A stretch of DNA of 64,000 nt from Sphingomonas insulae (GCF_010450875.1 NZ_CP048422.1:1643001-1707000); one strand, 5' to 3'. Positions 26,825 through 36,608 are shown, counted from the stretch's first letter. A program made the numbers and translations. Notes: generated from the sequence alone by a model not told the origin.

Positions 26825-28570
26825 TCAAACCAGCGCCTTGGCCTCGTCGTCCATCGTGCCGGACACTTCGTTGGCCTGGAGGATCATGTCGGTGTGGGCC
26901 GCCCCGCTCGGGATCATCGGGAAGCAGTTCGCCAGCTTGGCGACGCGGCAGTCGACGATCGCCGGGCCATCATGATCGAGCATCGCCTGGATGCCGTCGT
27001 CCAGTTCGCCGCGGGTATCGATGCGGATACCCTTCCAGCCATAGGCTTCGCCGAGCTTCACGAAGTCGGGCAGCGAGTCCGAATAGCTTTCGGCGTAGCG
27101 GCTTTCGTAGGTCAGTTCCTGCCACTGGCGGACCATCCCCATGTATTCGTTGTTGAGGATGAAGATCTTGACCGGCAACCGGTATTGCGTCGCGGTCGCC
27201 AGTTCCTGGATGTTCATCTGGATGCTGGCTTCGCCGGCAATGTCGATGACCAGGGCCTTCGGATTGCCGAGCTGCGCACCGATCGCGGCGGGCAGGCCAT
27301 AGCCCATCGTGCCGAGGCCGCCGCTGGTCAGCCACTTGTTCGGCTTTTCGAAGCCGAAATGCTGCGCGGCCCACATCTGGTGCTGGCCGACCTCGGTCGT
27401 GATAATCGGATCGCGGGCGCGGGTCGCCTCCCACAGCGCGCGGACGGCGCGCTGCGGCATGATCGCCTCGCCCGCCTCGGGGAAGTCGAGGCTTTTGCGG
27501 GCGCGCCATTCCGCGATCCGGTTCCACCACTCGCGGGTGTCGGGCTTTGGATGCTGGCGTGATTTCCAGATGCGGACCATGTCCTCCATCGCGTGGCCCG
27601 CATCGGCGATGATCGCGAGATCGACGCGGACGTTCTTGTTCACGCTCGACCGGTCGATATCGATATGGACCTTGCGGCTGTTCGGGCTGAATGCGTCGAG
27701 GCGCCCGGTGACGCGGTCGTCGAAGCGGCTGCCAATCGCGACCACCAGATCGGCCTGGTTCATCGCCATGTTCGCCTCATACGTCCCGTGCATGCCGAGC
27801 ATGCCGAGGAACTGGTCGGACGAGGCGGGGAAGCAGCCGAGGCCCATCAGCGTCGAGGTCACCGGCGCACCGGTGATCCGCGCCAGTTCGCGCAGCAATT
27901 GCGACGCCGCGGGACCGGCATTGATGATGCCGCCGCCGGTGTACAGGATGGGGCGTTCGGCCGCGGCGAGCATGTCGACGACCTGCTCGATCTCCGACTG
28001 GATCGCCTTGACCTGCGGACGATAGGTCTTGTGCACGATCGGGCCGGGCTTGACGTAGCGCGCGGTGGCGACCTGCACGTCCTTGGGGATATCGACGACG
28101 ACAGGCCCGGGGCGGCCGGACGTGGCAATATGGAACGCCTCGTGGATCGTCGCACCCAGCTTCGCCGGGTCCTTCACCAGATAATTGTGCTTGGAACAGT
28201 GGCGCGTGATGCCGACCGTATCGGCTTCCTGAAATGCGTCGGTGCCGATCAGCGCGGTCGGGACCTGCCCGGTGATGACGACCATCGGGATCGAATCCAT
28301 CAGCGCGTCGGTGATGCCGGTGACCGCATTGGTCGCGCCGGGGCCGGAGGTGACGAGCACGACGCCGGGCTTGCCGGTCGAGCGGGCATAGCCCTCCGCC
28401 GCATGCGTCGCCGCCTGTTCGTGGCGGACGAGGATATGCTTCAGACGCCCGGATCGAAACATGGCGTCGTAGATCGGCAAGACCGCCCCACCGGGGTAGC
28501 CGAACACGACCTCCACGCCGAGATCGCACAGCGCCTCGACCAGGATGTCTGCTCCGCTCTTTTCGCCCAC
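26825..28570 (-). CDS. ilvB: Acetolactate synthase large (catalytic) subunit
   Basis: 581 residues from GTG 28570 (GGAGACG seven bases upstream); a GTG at 28594 is possible but lacks this. The thiamine diphosphate enzyme signature is complete: GYPGGAVLPIYDA, the catalytic Glu in RHEQAATHAAEG, GSRFDDRVTG and the ThDP/Mg2+ site IAGEASIQMNIQEL. It joins two pyruvates, or pyruvate with 2-oxobutyrate, to start valine and isoleucine synthesis. Same strand as miaA, 66 bases upstream, from which it may receive read-through. Confidence 0.95.
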   Translation of the reverse strand: MGEKSGADILVEALCDLGVEVVFGYPGGAVLPIYDAMFRSGRLKHILVRHEQAATHAAEGYARSTGKPGVVLVTSGPGATNAVTGITDALMDSIPMVVITGQVPTALIGTDAFQEADTVGITRHCSKHNYLVKDPAKLGATIHEAFHIATSGRPGPVVVDIPKDVQVATARYVKPGPIVHKTYRPQVKAIQSEIEQVVDMLAAAERPILYTGGGIINAGPAASQLLRELARITGAPVTSTLMGLGCFPASSDQFLGMLGMHGTYEANMAMNQADLVVAIGSRFDDRVTGRLDAFSPNSRKVHIDIDRSSVNKNVRVDLAIIADAGHAMEDMVRIWKSRQHPKPDTREWWNRIAEWRARKSLDFPEAGEAIMPQRAVRALWEATRARDPIITTEVGQHQMWAAQHFGFEKPNKWLTSGGLGTMGYGLPAAIGAQLGNPKALVIDIAGEASIQMNIQELATATQYRLPVKIFILNNEYMGMVRQWQELTYESRYAESYSDSLPDFVKLGEAYGWKGIRIDTRGELDDGIQAMLDHDGPAIVDCRVAKLANCFPMIPSGAAHTDMILQANEVSGTMDDEAKALV

Positions 28571-28636
28571 GGTTCGTCTCCACTCATATGTCACGGGGTT
28601 GATGGCAGCGGCGGTTAGACGCGGTAAAGCGGGGGG

Positions 28637-29590
28637 TCAACCCTGATCGCGCAACAAAGATGCTATATGGTCGATCATTGAGATTGATTCTGTCGCAACG
28701 CCCCAGTCATCCGGAGGTTGGTTGCGGAACCATGTGTACTGGCGCTTGGCATATTGCCGGGTGTCGCGCTGCACCTGCGCCAGCGCCTCGTCCCGGCTGA
28801 TGCCGGCCGTCAGATACGCCGTGAGCGGCGCTACGCCGATCGCCCGACGGATCGGGGCATCATCGGGAACGTCCTGGCGCACAAGCAGGGCCGCCACTTC
28901 GTCAATCGCACCGGTGGCGAACATGGTTTCGCAGCGCCTGTCGATCCGCGCGAAGAGCTGGTCGCGATCCGGCAGCAGGACCGCGGCGGAGAGCGTGATC
29001 CGGTCGCCGATCCCGCCGACCGACCTCTGCTGCCATTGCGCGAGCGGGCGGCCAGTCGATCGCACCACCTCCAGCGCGCGTGCGACACGGGTCGTGTCCG
29101 CCGGTGCGAGTCGGGCGGCGGCGGCGGGGTCTTCGCCCGCCAGCGCCAGATGCGCCGCCGCCACGGGCAGGGCGCGGACGGCGGCGCGTACCTCAGGATC
29201 GATGGCGGGTACCGGAGCGATGCCGTTCAGCAAGGTGCGCATATACAGTCCGGTACCGCCGACCAGGATGGGCAGACGTCCGTCGGCGTGAATCGCTGCG
29301 ATGACCGCGCGGGCCTCTTCGGCCCAGCGTGCCGCGGAATAGCCGGCATCGGCCGCATCGACGTGACCGAACAGGCGGTGCGGCGCCAGCGCCTCTTCCG
29401 CGTCGTCGGGACGGGCGGTGAGGATGCGCAGGTCGGCATAGACCTGGCTGGCGTCGGCGTTGACGATCACGCCGTCATGCGTCTGTGCCAAGGCGACCGC
29501 GGCGGCGGACTTGCCGCTGGCGGTCGGCCCTGCGATGAGCGCGACCCTTGGTTTCGGGTGGGAGGCATCGATGTTCACGGCGACGCTCAT
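28637..29590 (-). CDS. miaA: tRNA dimethylallyltransferase
   Basis: 317 residues from ATG 29590 (GTG 29578 also possible). P-loop IAGPTASGKSAAA, then the DASQVYADLRILTARP motif with the catalytic Asp, GGTGLYMRTLLNGI, and the C-terminal RDTRQYAKRQYTWFRN, typical of MiaA. It adds the dimethylallyl group to A37 of tRNAs reading UNN codons. Its 5' end overlaps the divergent serB start by about 20 bases, so the two promoters lie inside each other's coding ends. Confidence 0.94.
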   Translation of the reverse strand: MSVAVNIDASHPKPRVALIAGPTASGKSAAAVALAQTHDGVIVNADASQVYADLRILTARPDDAEEALAPHRLFGHVDAADAGYSAARWAEEARAVIAAIHADGRLPILVGGTGLYMRTLLNGIAPVPAIDPEVRAAVRALPVAAAHLALAGEDPAAAARLAPADTTRVARALEVVRSTGRPLAQWQQRSVGGIGDRITLSAAVLLPDRDQLFARIDRRCETMFATGAIDEVAALLVRQDVPDDAPIRRAIGVAPLTAYLTAGISRDEALAQVQRDTRQYAKRQYTWFRNQPPDDWGVATESISMIDHIASLLRDQG

Positions 29591-30446
29591 AGGCGATTTA
29601 CTGGCCGCAGGCGACATGACGGCCGCCATCGACCGGCTGGCCGCCGCCGGCTGTCGGCCGGGTGAGAGCGTCTGGCTGGAGGAGGGCATTGCCGCCGACC
29701 TGCCGTTCGCTACCGATCCGGCGGCGGCGCGGCAGGCGCTGGAGCACAGCCTTGCCGGCGTCGACGTCGTCGTGCAGCCGACCGCGACGCGGCGCAAGGC
29801 GCTGATCGTCGCCGATATGGATTCGACGATGATTACCGTCGAGTGCATCGACGAGTTGGCGGATTACGCCGGGATCAAGGCGGAGGTTGCGGCGGTGACA
29901 GAAGCGGCGATGCGCGGCGAACTGGATTTCGAAGGGGCGCTGGATGCGCGCGTGGCGCTGCTCGCCGGGCTGAGCGCCAGCGTTATCGCGCAATGCCTTG
30001 CCGAGCGGGTGCGGATCATGCCGGGGGCAAAGTCGCTGGTGCGCACGATGCGGGCGCATGGCGCGGAAGCGGTACTGGTGTCGGGCGGCTTCACGCGCTT
30101 CGCCGAGCCGGTGGCGGCGGACATCGGCTTCGATCGCGCGATCGCCAATGTACTGCTGATCGCGGACGGCCGGCTGACGGGAAAGGTCGCCAAGCCGATC
30201 GTCGGATCGGCGACCAAGCAGGAAACGCTGCTGGCGGCGATCGCAACGCGCGGAATCGATCCGGCGCTGTCGCTGGCGGTCGGTGACGGCGCAAACGATC
30301 TCGCGATGATCGAGCGGGCGGGACTGGGCGTGGCGTATCACGCCAAGCCGATCGTCGCCGCGGCTGCGGGTGCGCGGGTGGATCATGGCGATCTGTCGGT
30401 GTTGCTGTATGCCCAGGGATACCGGCGCGGCGAGTGGGCGGACTGA
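29571..30446 (+). CDS. serB: Phosphoserine phosphatase
   Basis: 291 residues from ATG 29571, with GGGAGG five bases before it. Residues about 1-75 form an ACT-like N-terminal domain. The HAD catalytic motif I is DMDSTMITVECIDE (nucleophile Asp), motif II is LVSGGFTRF, motif III lies around KPIVGSATKQ, and motif IV is GDGANDLAMI. It performs the last step of serine synthesis. The ACT domain suggests amino-acid sensing. Divergently overlapping miaA. Confidence 0.94.
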   Translation: MFTATLIGDLLAAGDMTAAIDRLAAAGCRPGESVWLEEGIAADLPFATDPAAARQALEHSLAGVDVVVQPTATRRKALIVADMDSTMITVECIDELADYAGIKAEVAAVTEAAMRGELDFEGALDARVALLAGLSASVIAQCLAERVRIMPGAKSLVRTMRAHGAEAVLVSGGFTRFAEPVAADIGFDRAIANVLLIADGRLTGKVAKPIVGSATKQETLLAAIATRGIDPALSLAVGDGANDLAMIERAGLGVAYHAKPIVAAAAGARVDHGDLSVLLYAQGYRRGEWAD

Positions 30447-30486
30447 GCGCAACGATGACCATCGGCTGACCTCACGCTGCCGCATC

Positions 30487-30514
30487 CTCCCCCCCTCGTC
30501 GAACGACGGGGGAG
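30487..30514. repeat. GC hairpin between serB and the Sel1/SPOR gene
   Basis: A C-rich arm ending in CTCGTC pairs with GACGGGGGAG across GAAC. It lies in the 110-base gap between two convergent genes and may serve as a bidirectional terminator, though no T run is seen. Confidence 0.45.
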
Positions 30515-30556
30515 AAGGGTGCGGTCGGCGAAGCGATCGAGCGGCGGCGCGTGAGT

Positions 30557-31639
30557 TCAGGGCGCCACCACCACGCAGGATACGCCCGAGGCGCTGCACG
30601 CCTTTTGCGCCGCCACCTTGCTGGCGAAACCGCCCGCCTGCAAGCGAATGACGTTGCCGGCCTTTGCGTAGACCGGCTGAGCATTCCCGAGTTTGGCACG
30701 CACCCGCGACCATTGGGTCTGGGCATTCGCCTGCGTGCTGAAGGCGCCAAGCTGGATCTTCCACGTCCCGCCCGCAACGACGGGGGTCGGGCCGGCCGGG
30801 GCGGGGCGGGGCGGTGTCGGCCGCGAGTCATGCGCTGCGATACGATCGTTGACCGGGCGATCGGGCGAGGGCGCCGGTACGCGCTCCGGGCCGCCACGCG
30901 GCGGCTTCGTCGCGGACCCGGTGGCCGGGGGCAGCCGGGTCGGTCGCTGTTGCTCGGCAGGGGTGCGCGACGGTGGGACTGCGCCCTCGCTCGTCCCCGC
31001 CCGACGCGGACCGCCGGAATCGATCGCCATCATGCCGCCGCGGCTGCCCTGGGCGGGGCTGCTGCGCAGGTCGGTCGCGTAACGCTGCGCCAATGCCGTG
31101 CCGCGCTCCCGATCCGCAGGGGTGATGTACTGGTCCATCTGCGCCAGCGTTTCGGACGCCGACTTCAGGCCGGCCTGCGATGCCAGCGTCATCAGCGCAT
31201 AGGCGCGGGGATAATCGCGCGGCACGCCATCGCCGTTGAACAGCATCGTGCCGAGGACCAACTGGCCGCGCGGTTCGCCGTGCTGCACCGATTTTTCCAG
31301 CCAGGGGGCGGCTTCGGCCTTGCGACCGGCCTGGAACAGCGCGAGGCCGTAATTGTCCACGGCCTGTTGATGGCCCTGCAGTGCCGCCTTGCGAAACCAG
31401 CTTTCCGCCAGCGCCGGATCGAGCGGCACGCCGCGGCCGAGCTTGTACGCCTGACCCAGGTTGAATTGCGCATCGGCGTCGCCCGCGACCGCCGGACCGC
31501 GCCATTGCGCGACCGCTGCATTGAAGTCGCCGCGACCCCAGGCATCGACGCCCGCCTTGACGTTCTGCGCCGCCGCCGGCGCGGCCCCCGCAAGGCTCGC
31601 CGCGAGCATCGCGCCCGCGATCCAACCGGTGTTACGCAT
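30557..31639 (-). CDS. Periplasmic Sel1-repeat protein with C-terminal SPOR domain
   Basis: 360 residues from ATG 31639 (GAGGGTGACAGGC upstream). Signal peptide to about AAAQN, then four or so Sel1-like TPR repeats (residues about 30-170; AQFNLGQAYKLGRGVPLD, GQLVLGTMLFNGDGVPRD). A long Pro/Arg-rich disordered linker follows, then a SPOR domain (about 275-355; GTWKIQLGAFSTQANAQTQW). SPOR domains bind peptidoglycan stripped of stem peptides at the division site. Divergent from the ParA operon, which ends in another SPOR protein. Confidence 0.85.
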   Translation of the reverse strand: MRNTGWIAGAMLAASLAGAAPAAAQNVKAGVDAWGRGDFNAAVAQWRGPAVAGDADAQFNLGQAYKLGRGVPLDPALAESWFRKAALQGHQQAVDNYGLALFQAGRKAEAAPWLEKSVQHGEPRGQLVLGTMLFNGDGVPRDYPRAYALMTLASQAGLKSASETLAQMDQYITPADRERGTALAQRYATDLRSSPAQGSRGGMMAIDSGGPRRAGTSEGAVPPSRTPAEQQRPTRLPPATGSATKPPRGGPERVPAPSPDRPVNDRIAAHDSRPTPPRPAPAGPTPVVAGGTWKIQLGAFSTQANAQTQWSRVRAKLGNAQPVYAKAGNVIRLQAGGFASKVAAQKACSASGVSCVVVAP

Positions 31640-31789
31640 GCCTGTCACCCTCTTAACCGTTCCGGCCGCATCATGCCCCGGAGCGCGACCGAGGCAAAGC
31701 TCCATCGCATGTGCGGCACCATTAACCGCTTCTTAGCGCAGGTCTGGCAGGTCTGCTGCAGGAATAGCGGCAATTTTTTAAGGGGGCCT

Positions 31790-32512
31790 ATGCGCGTTCT
31801 CGCGATGGCATCGCAAAAGGGTGGATCGGGCAAGACGACCTTGTCCGGGCATCTGGCCGTGCAGGCACAACTGGCGGGGCATGGGCCGGTGGTGCTGATC
31901 GACATCGATCCGCAAGGGTCGCTGTCGGAATGGTGGAACGAGCGCACGGCGGAATATCCCGCCTTCGCCCAGACCACCGTCGCGCGGTTGCAGGCGGACC
32001 TGGAGGTGCTGCGCCAGCAGGGCTTCAAGCTGGCGATGATCGATACGCCCCCCGCCATCACCATGGCGATCCAGAGCGTCATCAACGTCTCCGAGCTCGT
32101 CGTCGTGCCGACGCGGCCGTCGCCGCACGATCTGCGCGCGGTCGGCGCCACCGTCGACCTGTGCGATCGCGCCGGCAAGCCGCTGATCTTCGTCGTCAAC
32201 GCGGCGACGCCAAAGGCGCGGATCACCAGCGATGCGGCCGTCGCGCTATCGCAGCATGGCACGGTCGCGCCGATCACCATCCACCAGCGCACCGATTTCG
32301 CCGCGTCGATGATCGACGGGCGGACGGTGATGGAGGTCGACCCCAACAGCAAGTCGGCCGGCGAGGTCGCGCAATTGTGGACGTATATCGCCGACCGGCT
32401 CGAAAAGAACTTTCGACGCACCGTCTTCAGCGTGCCGACTGTCTCCGGCGGGCCCGGCTTCGGCCAGCGGCCGGCGGCGAGCGGCTTCGGCCGCCGCGTG
32501 GTGGGGGGGTGA
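31790..32512 (+). CDS. ParA/MinD-type ATPase
   Basis: 240 residues from ATG 31790 (AGGGGG just upstream). Deviant Walker A ASQKGGSGKTTLSG at residues about 7-20, Walker A' DIDPQGSLSEWW, Walker B IDTPP. The last 40 residues are a glycine-rich tail. It is shorter than chromosomal Soj/ParA, has no N-terminal HTH, and is not next to parB; its partner is probably the ribbon-helix-helix-like protein that starts two bases after its stop. Cargo and role unknown; location beside two SPOR proteins suggests cell division or pole organisation. Confidence 0.85.
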   Translation: MRVLAMASQKGGSGKTTLSGHLAVQAQLAGHGPVVLIDIDPQGSLSEWWNERTAEYPAFAQTTVARLQADLEVLRQQGFKLAMIDTPPAITMAIQSVINVSELVVVPTRPSPHDLRAVGATVDLCDRAGKPLIFVVNAATPKARITSDAAVALSQHGTVAPITIHQRTDFAASMIDGRTVMEVDPNSKSAGEVAQLWTYIADRLEKNFRRTVFSVPTVSGGPGFGQRPAASGFGRRVVGG

Positions 32513-32514
32513 AC

Positions 32515-33039
32515 ATGTTCGGATCGTCCAAGCCGATGGCGTCGCTGTCGTCGGGCCTGCTCGCCCGCAAGGGACAGGCGCGGCCGGCGATGCGCAGCCA
32601 GGGATTCGGTGGCTTCGGCCATGGCACGCAAGGCGCCGACGACCTCGGCTGGAACGACATGGGGACGAGCGCGGCACCGGCCGAGCCGGCCGCCGCCGCG
32701 CCGGTCGCGCCGGCGGAACCGGTCGTCCACAGCGGTCCGGTGCCGACCGTGCTGGTGCAGCGCGAATTGCTCGCCGCGCAGATCGAATCGCCCGAGGCGA
32801 CAAAATCCGTGTCGGTCGCCACCGCGACGCGCATTCGTCGCGAGACGCAGCATGCCGGCAAGGCAGCCTTTACCTTGCGGGTCGATGCCGACCGTCACCT
32901 GCGGTTGCGCCTGGCATCCGCCATCACCAACCGGTCCGCACAGGACCTCGTCACCGAAGCGCTCGATGCGCTGCTCGGCGCCGTGCCGGAGGTGGAGGCG
33001 CTCGTCGCGCAACTGCCGCCCGCCAAGGCCGGCCGGTGA
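32515..33039 (+). CDS. Small protein with C-terminal ribbon-helix-helix-like domain, ParA partner
   Basis: 174 residues; ATG 32515 follows a run of seven G and lies two bases after the ParA stop. Residues 1-85 are low complexity (Gly, Ala, Pro) and probably disordered. The C-terminal 60 residues have a beta strand (AAFTLRVDAD) followed by two helices (RHLRLRLASAITNRSAQDLV, then EALDALL), the RHH fold of many ParB-like centromere proteins and antitoxins. I infer a DNA- or ATPase-binding adaptor for ParA. No known named family. Confidence 0.65.
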   Translation: MFGSSKPMASLSSGLLARKGQARPAMRSQGFGGFGHGTQGADDLGWNDMGTSAAPAEPAAAAPVAPAEPVVHSGPVPTVLVQRELLAAQIESPEATKSVSVATATRIRRETQHAGKAAFTLRVDADRHLRLRLASAITNRSAQDLVTEALDALLGAVPEVEALVAQLPPAKAGR

Positions 33040-33064
33040 CCGACCGAACCTGGGGGACGACCCG

Positions 33065-34399
33065 ATGACACCACGCTTGATCCTGACCTTCGGCATGTCC
33101 GCGCTGGTGCTTGGCGGCACCGTTGTGGGCTGCACCGGGACTGCCGACCGCATCGCCTCGGCAAGCGATCGCAGCGCGGCGCAATCCGACAAGGCCGCCG
33201 CCCGCGATGCCGACAAGGCGGCGCGGGCGCTCGCCAAGCGCGACCTGCCCACGGCGGTGCGCATGGCGGAGGGCGCCGTGGCGCTGGCGCCGCGCGATGC
33301 GGGCTATCGCATGCTGCTGGGGCAGAGCTATCTGCAGGCGGGGCGCTTCACCTCGGCGCGCGACACGTTCGCCGACGTGCTGCAATTGTACCCCGCCAAC
33401 GGCAAGGCCGCGCTGAACCTGGCGCTGACCCAGATCGCCACCGGCGACTGGTCGGCCGCGCAGACGACGCTGAACGCCAATGCGGCGGCGATCCCGGTCG
33501 GCGACCTGGGGCTCGCCACCGCGCTTGCCGGCAATCCCGCCAAGGCGATCGACATGCTCAACGCCGCGGCGCGGGCGCCCGGTGCGACCGCCAAGGTGCG
33601 GCAGAACCTGGCGCTGAGCTATGCGCTGGCGGGGCAGTGGAGCATGGCGCGGGTCGCGGCGGCGGCGGACATGTCGGCCGCCGACCTCGACGCGCGGCTG
33701 GAGCAATGGGCGGCGTTCGCGCAGCCCAAGGCGGCGTCCGATCAGGTCGCCTCGCTGCTCGGCGTGACGCCGGTCGCCGATGGCGGACGCCCGGTGGCGC
33801 TGGCGCTCAACGCCGCGGTGCCGGTGACGCCGGTGCAGGAGGCCCCCGTCCGGACGGCCGCCGCCGAGGCGGTCGCGGCGCCGACCCCGGTCGAGACACC
33901 GGAGGCGCAGTTCGCCAAGGTGGAACTGGCCAAGGCGGAACTGTCCAAGGTGACGTTCGGACCGCGCAACGCGGTGGTGCAGCCGCTGCCGGCGGTATTG
34001 ATCCGTGCCGACGCGACGCCGACCAAGCTCGCCCTCGCCCGGCCTGCGGCAGGGCATGTCGTGCAGGCGGTGCCTGCCGCCAAGCCGTTCGTGCGGACCA
34101 CCGGCGGCGACTGGTACGTCCAGATCGGCGCGTTCAGCAACGTCGCGGTCGCCAAATCGGGGTGGAACAGCGCGACGCGGCGTTTCGCCGCTTTGTCCGG
34201 CCACCAGCCGACGGGCACCATGGTCGCCGTCGCGCAGAAGTCGCTGTATCGCCTGTCGGTCGGGGGCTTCAGCCGCGACCAGGCGGACCAGATGTGCCGG
34301 GCCTACCGCGCCAAGGGCGGCGCGTGTTTCGTGCGCCGCGAGGCGGGTGACCGGATGGCGCAATGGCTGCGCACGCCGGTGCAGATGGCGTCGCGCTGA
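33065..34399 (+). CDS. TPR lipoprotein with C-terminal SPOR domain
   Basis: 444 residues from ATG 33065 (GGGGGA eight bases upstream). Signal with lipobox VVGC at about residue 23, so probably anchored in the outer membrane. TPR repeats span about 50-210 (GYRMLLGQSYLQAGRFTSAR, AALNLALTQIATGDW). An Ala/Val/Pro-rich linker precedes the SPOR domain at about 350-430 (GDWYVQIGAFSNVAVAKSGW). Third gene of the ParA operon, 25 bases after the RHH-like gene. The TPR plus SPOR layout fits a septal peptidoglycan-binding factor. Confidence 0.85.
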   Translation: MTPRLILTFGMSALVLGGTVVGCTGTADRIASASDRSAAQSDKAAARDADKAARALAKRDLPTAVRMAEGAVALAPRDAGYRMLLGQSYLQAGRFTSARDTFADVLQLYPANGKAALNLALTQIATGDWSAAQTTLNANAAAIPVGDLGLATALAGNPAKAIDMLNAAARAPGATAKVRQNLALSYALAGQWSMARVAAAADMSAADLDARLEQWAAFAQPKAASDQVASLLGVTPVADGGRPVALALNAAVPVTPVQEAPVRTAAAEAVAAPTPVETPEAQFAKVELAKAELSKVTFGPRNAVVQPLPAVLIRADATPTKLALARPAAGHVVQAVPAAKPFVRTTGGDWYVQIGAFSNVAVAKSGWNSATRRFAALSGHQPTGTMVAVAQKSLYRLSVGGFSRDQADQMCRAYRAKGGACFVRREAGDRMAQWLRTPVQMASR

Positions 34400-34404
34400 G
34401 CGGT

Positions 34405-35628
34405 TCACACGACTTCGCGCCCCCCCTTCCATAGCCGCAGAACGCGGCCCTGAACGGGCAGGCCGTCGAAGGGGGTGTTACCTTCCGACCCGACGAATGC
34501 CGTGCCGTCGATCTGCCATGGCGTATCGGCATCGAACAGCATCAGGTCCGCCGGCCGGCCGGGTTCCAGCGTGCCGGTGTCGAGGCCGAGCACCCGCGCC
34601 GGGTTGACGGACAGCATGGCGAGCAGCCGCTCCAGCGGCAGCACGCCGTCGCGGACCAGCATCAGGCCGAGCGGCAGCAGCGTTTCCGCGCCCGCCATAC
34701 CCGCCGCCGAATCGACGAACGGCAGGCGCTTTTCCTCGGGGCCATGCGGGTCGTGGCCGGAATGCAACACGTCGATCGTGCCGTCCTTCACCGCCGCCAA
34801 TGCCGCCTGCCGGTCGCCTTCGCCGCGTAGCGGCGGCGAGAGGTGGGCATAGGTGCGAAAATCGCTCATCGCGATATCGGACAGGTGCAGGTGCGCGGGC
34901 GTGATGCCGCAGGTGACGCGGACGCCGCGGCGCCTGGCGGCCCGGATCAGGTCGAAGGCGGCGGCGGTGGTTGCCTGGCGGATATGCAGCCGCGCGCCGG
35001 TTTCCTCGGCCAGCATCAGGTCGCGCGCCACCGCGAGAGCCTCGGCGACGGCGGGCGCACCGGGAAGGCCGAGGCGGGTCGCCGTCTCGCCATCCGTGGT
35101 CACTGCGCCGGCGGTGAGCCCGCCATCCTCGGCATGGGCGATGACGGCGATGTCGAGGTCGCGGGCGTAGGCGAGCACGCGCAGCATGACGCCGCTGTCG
35201 GCGATCCAGTGCCGCCCGGTGCCGACCGCCTTTGCCCCGGCGGACGCGCAGATCGCCATTTCGGCCATGTCCTGCCCCGCCAGCCCGCGGGTGGCGGCGG
35301 CGATCGGATGGATCCACAGGTCGGGCTTGCCGATCAGCGCGGCGCGCTGGACCATGCCGGGGTCGTCGAGCACGCGCGCGCCATCGGGCATCAGTGCGAC
35401 GCGGACGATGCCGCCGGCGCGGAAGGCGGCACGATCGATCCTGAACACGCCGAGATCGACGATCGCCGGTGCCAGCGTCCTGCCGGCGCAATCGATCGTC
35501 GCGGCGTCGGGCGGGATATCGACGATGCCGGACGCGACGATCACGCCGTCGCGGACGAGCAGATCGCCGGACGTCACGCCGCCGGCCGGGCAGGCGAGGC
35601 GGGCGTTGCGGAAGGCGACGACGCTCAT
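34405..35628 (-). CDS. pyrX: Dihydroorotase-like protein, probably inactive (PyrX/PyrC')
   Basis: 407 residues; ATG 35628 overlaps the pyrB stop. It has the amidohydrolase fold of dihydroorotase, but where active enzymes have DxHxH (metal ligands) it reads [10 protein letters not shown], and the carboxylated lysine segment is not evident (KAVGTGRHW). Later pieces such as IAHAEDGGL and the C-terminal [16 protein letters not shown] are kept. This is the pattern of the non-catalytic PyrC'/PyrX that some bacteria need to hold aspartate transcarbamoylase together, so an active pyrC should exist elsewhere. Coupled to pyrB. Confidence 0.8.
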   Translation of the reverse strand: MSVVAFRNARLACPAGGVTSGDLLVRDGVIVASGIVDIPPDAATIDCAGRTLAPAIVDLGVFRIDRAAFRAGGIVRVALMPDGARVLDDPGMVQRAALIGKPDLWIHPIAAATRGLAGQDMAEMAICASAGAKAVGTGRHWIADSGVMLRVLAYARDLDIAVIAHAEDGGLTAGAVTTDGETATRLGLPGAPAVAEALAVARDLMLAEETGARLHIRQATTAAAFDLIRAARRRGVRVTCGITPAHLHLSDIAMSDFRTYAHLSPPLRGEGDRQAALAAVKDGTIDVLHSGHDPHGPEEKRLPFVDSAAGMAGAETLLPLGLMLVRDGVLPLERLLAMLSVNPARVLGLDTGTLEPGRPADLMLFDADTPWQIDGTAFVGSEGNTPFDGLPVQGRVLRLWKGGREVV

Positions 35629-36608
35629 GCCCAGCCCTCCACGCCGCGCGCCCGCCGGGTCAGCACGTCCAGGCACGCCATGCGCACCGCCACGCCCATC
35701 TCCACCTGTTCGGTGATCGCCGACTGCGGCCCGTCGGCGACGCTCGAATCGATTTCGACCCCGCGGTTCATCGGGCCGGGGTGCATCACCAGCGCATCCG
35801 GCAGCTTGGCGAGGCGTTCCGGCGTCAGGCCGTAGCGCATCCGGTATTCGCGGCTGGAGGGGATATAGCCGCCCGCCATCCGTTCGTTCTGCACGCGCAG
35901 CATCATTACCACGTCGGCGCCGACCAACGCCTGGTCGAAATCGCTGAACGGGGTCACCCCCATCCGCTCGATCGCGGCGGGCATCAGCGTGCCGGGGGCG
36001 CACACCCGCACCTCTGCGGCAAGGGCGGTGAGCGCGAGGATGTTCGACCGGGCGACGCGGCTGTGCAGCACGTCGCCGCAGATCACCACGCGTTGCCCCG
36101 CGATCGACCCCTTGCGCCGGCGGATGGTCAGCGCGTCGAGCAGCGCCTGCGTCGGATGTTCGTGGCGACCATCGCCCGCGTTCAGCACCGGGCAGTCGAC
36201 CTTGTCGGCGATCAGCCGCACCGCGCCGCTGGCCATGTGGCGGATGACGATCACGTCGGCGCGCATCGCGTTCAACGTCTGCGCGGTGTCGATCAGCGTC
36301 TCGCCCTTCTTCACGCTGGACGTGGCGGCATGCATGTTGACGACGTCGGCGCCGAGCCGTTTTCCCGCGATCTCGAAGCTCAGCAGCGTGCGCGTGCTGT
36401 TTTCGAAGAAGGCGTTGATCTGTGTCAGGCCGGCGAGGCGCTTGTCGGGCGCGGCGTGGCTGCGATTGGCGTCGACCCACGCCTCCGCCTCGTCGAGCAG
36501 GAACGCGATCTCGTGCGGCTGGAGCCCGTCGATCCCGGTGAGGTGCCGGTGCGGGAAGACGGCGCCACCCTGGATCAGGGTGGCGGGGCGGTGATCTGAA
36601 GGCTGCAT
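35625..36608 (-). CDS. pyrB: Aspartate carbamoyltransferase catalytic subunit
   Basis: 327 residues from ATG 36608. Carbamoyl-phosphate site [13 protein letters not shown], then SSVKKGETL, the [13 protein letters not shown] motif and the C-terminal [11 protein letters not shown]. It makes carbamoyl aspartate in pyrimidine synthesis. The length and the overlapping pseudo-dihydroorotase indicate the class A holoenzyme (PyrB6-PyrX6), which lacks PyrI; none is seen nearby. The ribosome site is weak. Confidence 0.94.
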   Translation of the reverse strand: MQPSDHRPATLIQGGAVFPHRHLTGIDGLQPHEIAFLLDEAEAWVDANRSHAAPDKRLAGLTQINAFFENSTRTLLSFEIAGKRLGADVVNMHAATSSVKKGETLIDTAQTLNAMRADVIVIRHMASGAVRLIADKVDCPVLNAGDGRHEHPTQALLDALTIRRRKGSIAGQRVVICGDVLHSRVARSNILALTALAAEVRVCAPGTLMPAAIERMGVTPFSDFDQALVGADVVMMLRVQNERMAGGYIPSSREYRMRYGLTPERLAKLPDALVMHPGPMNRGVEIDSSVADGPQSAITEQVEMGVAVRMACLDVLTRRARGVEGWA

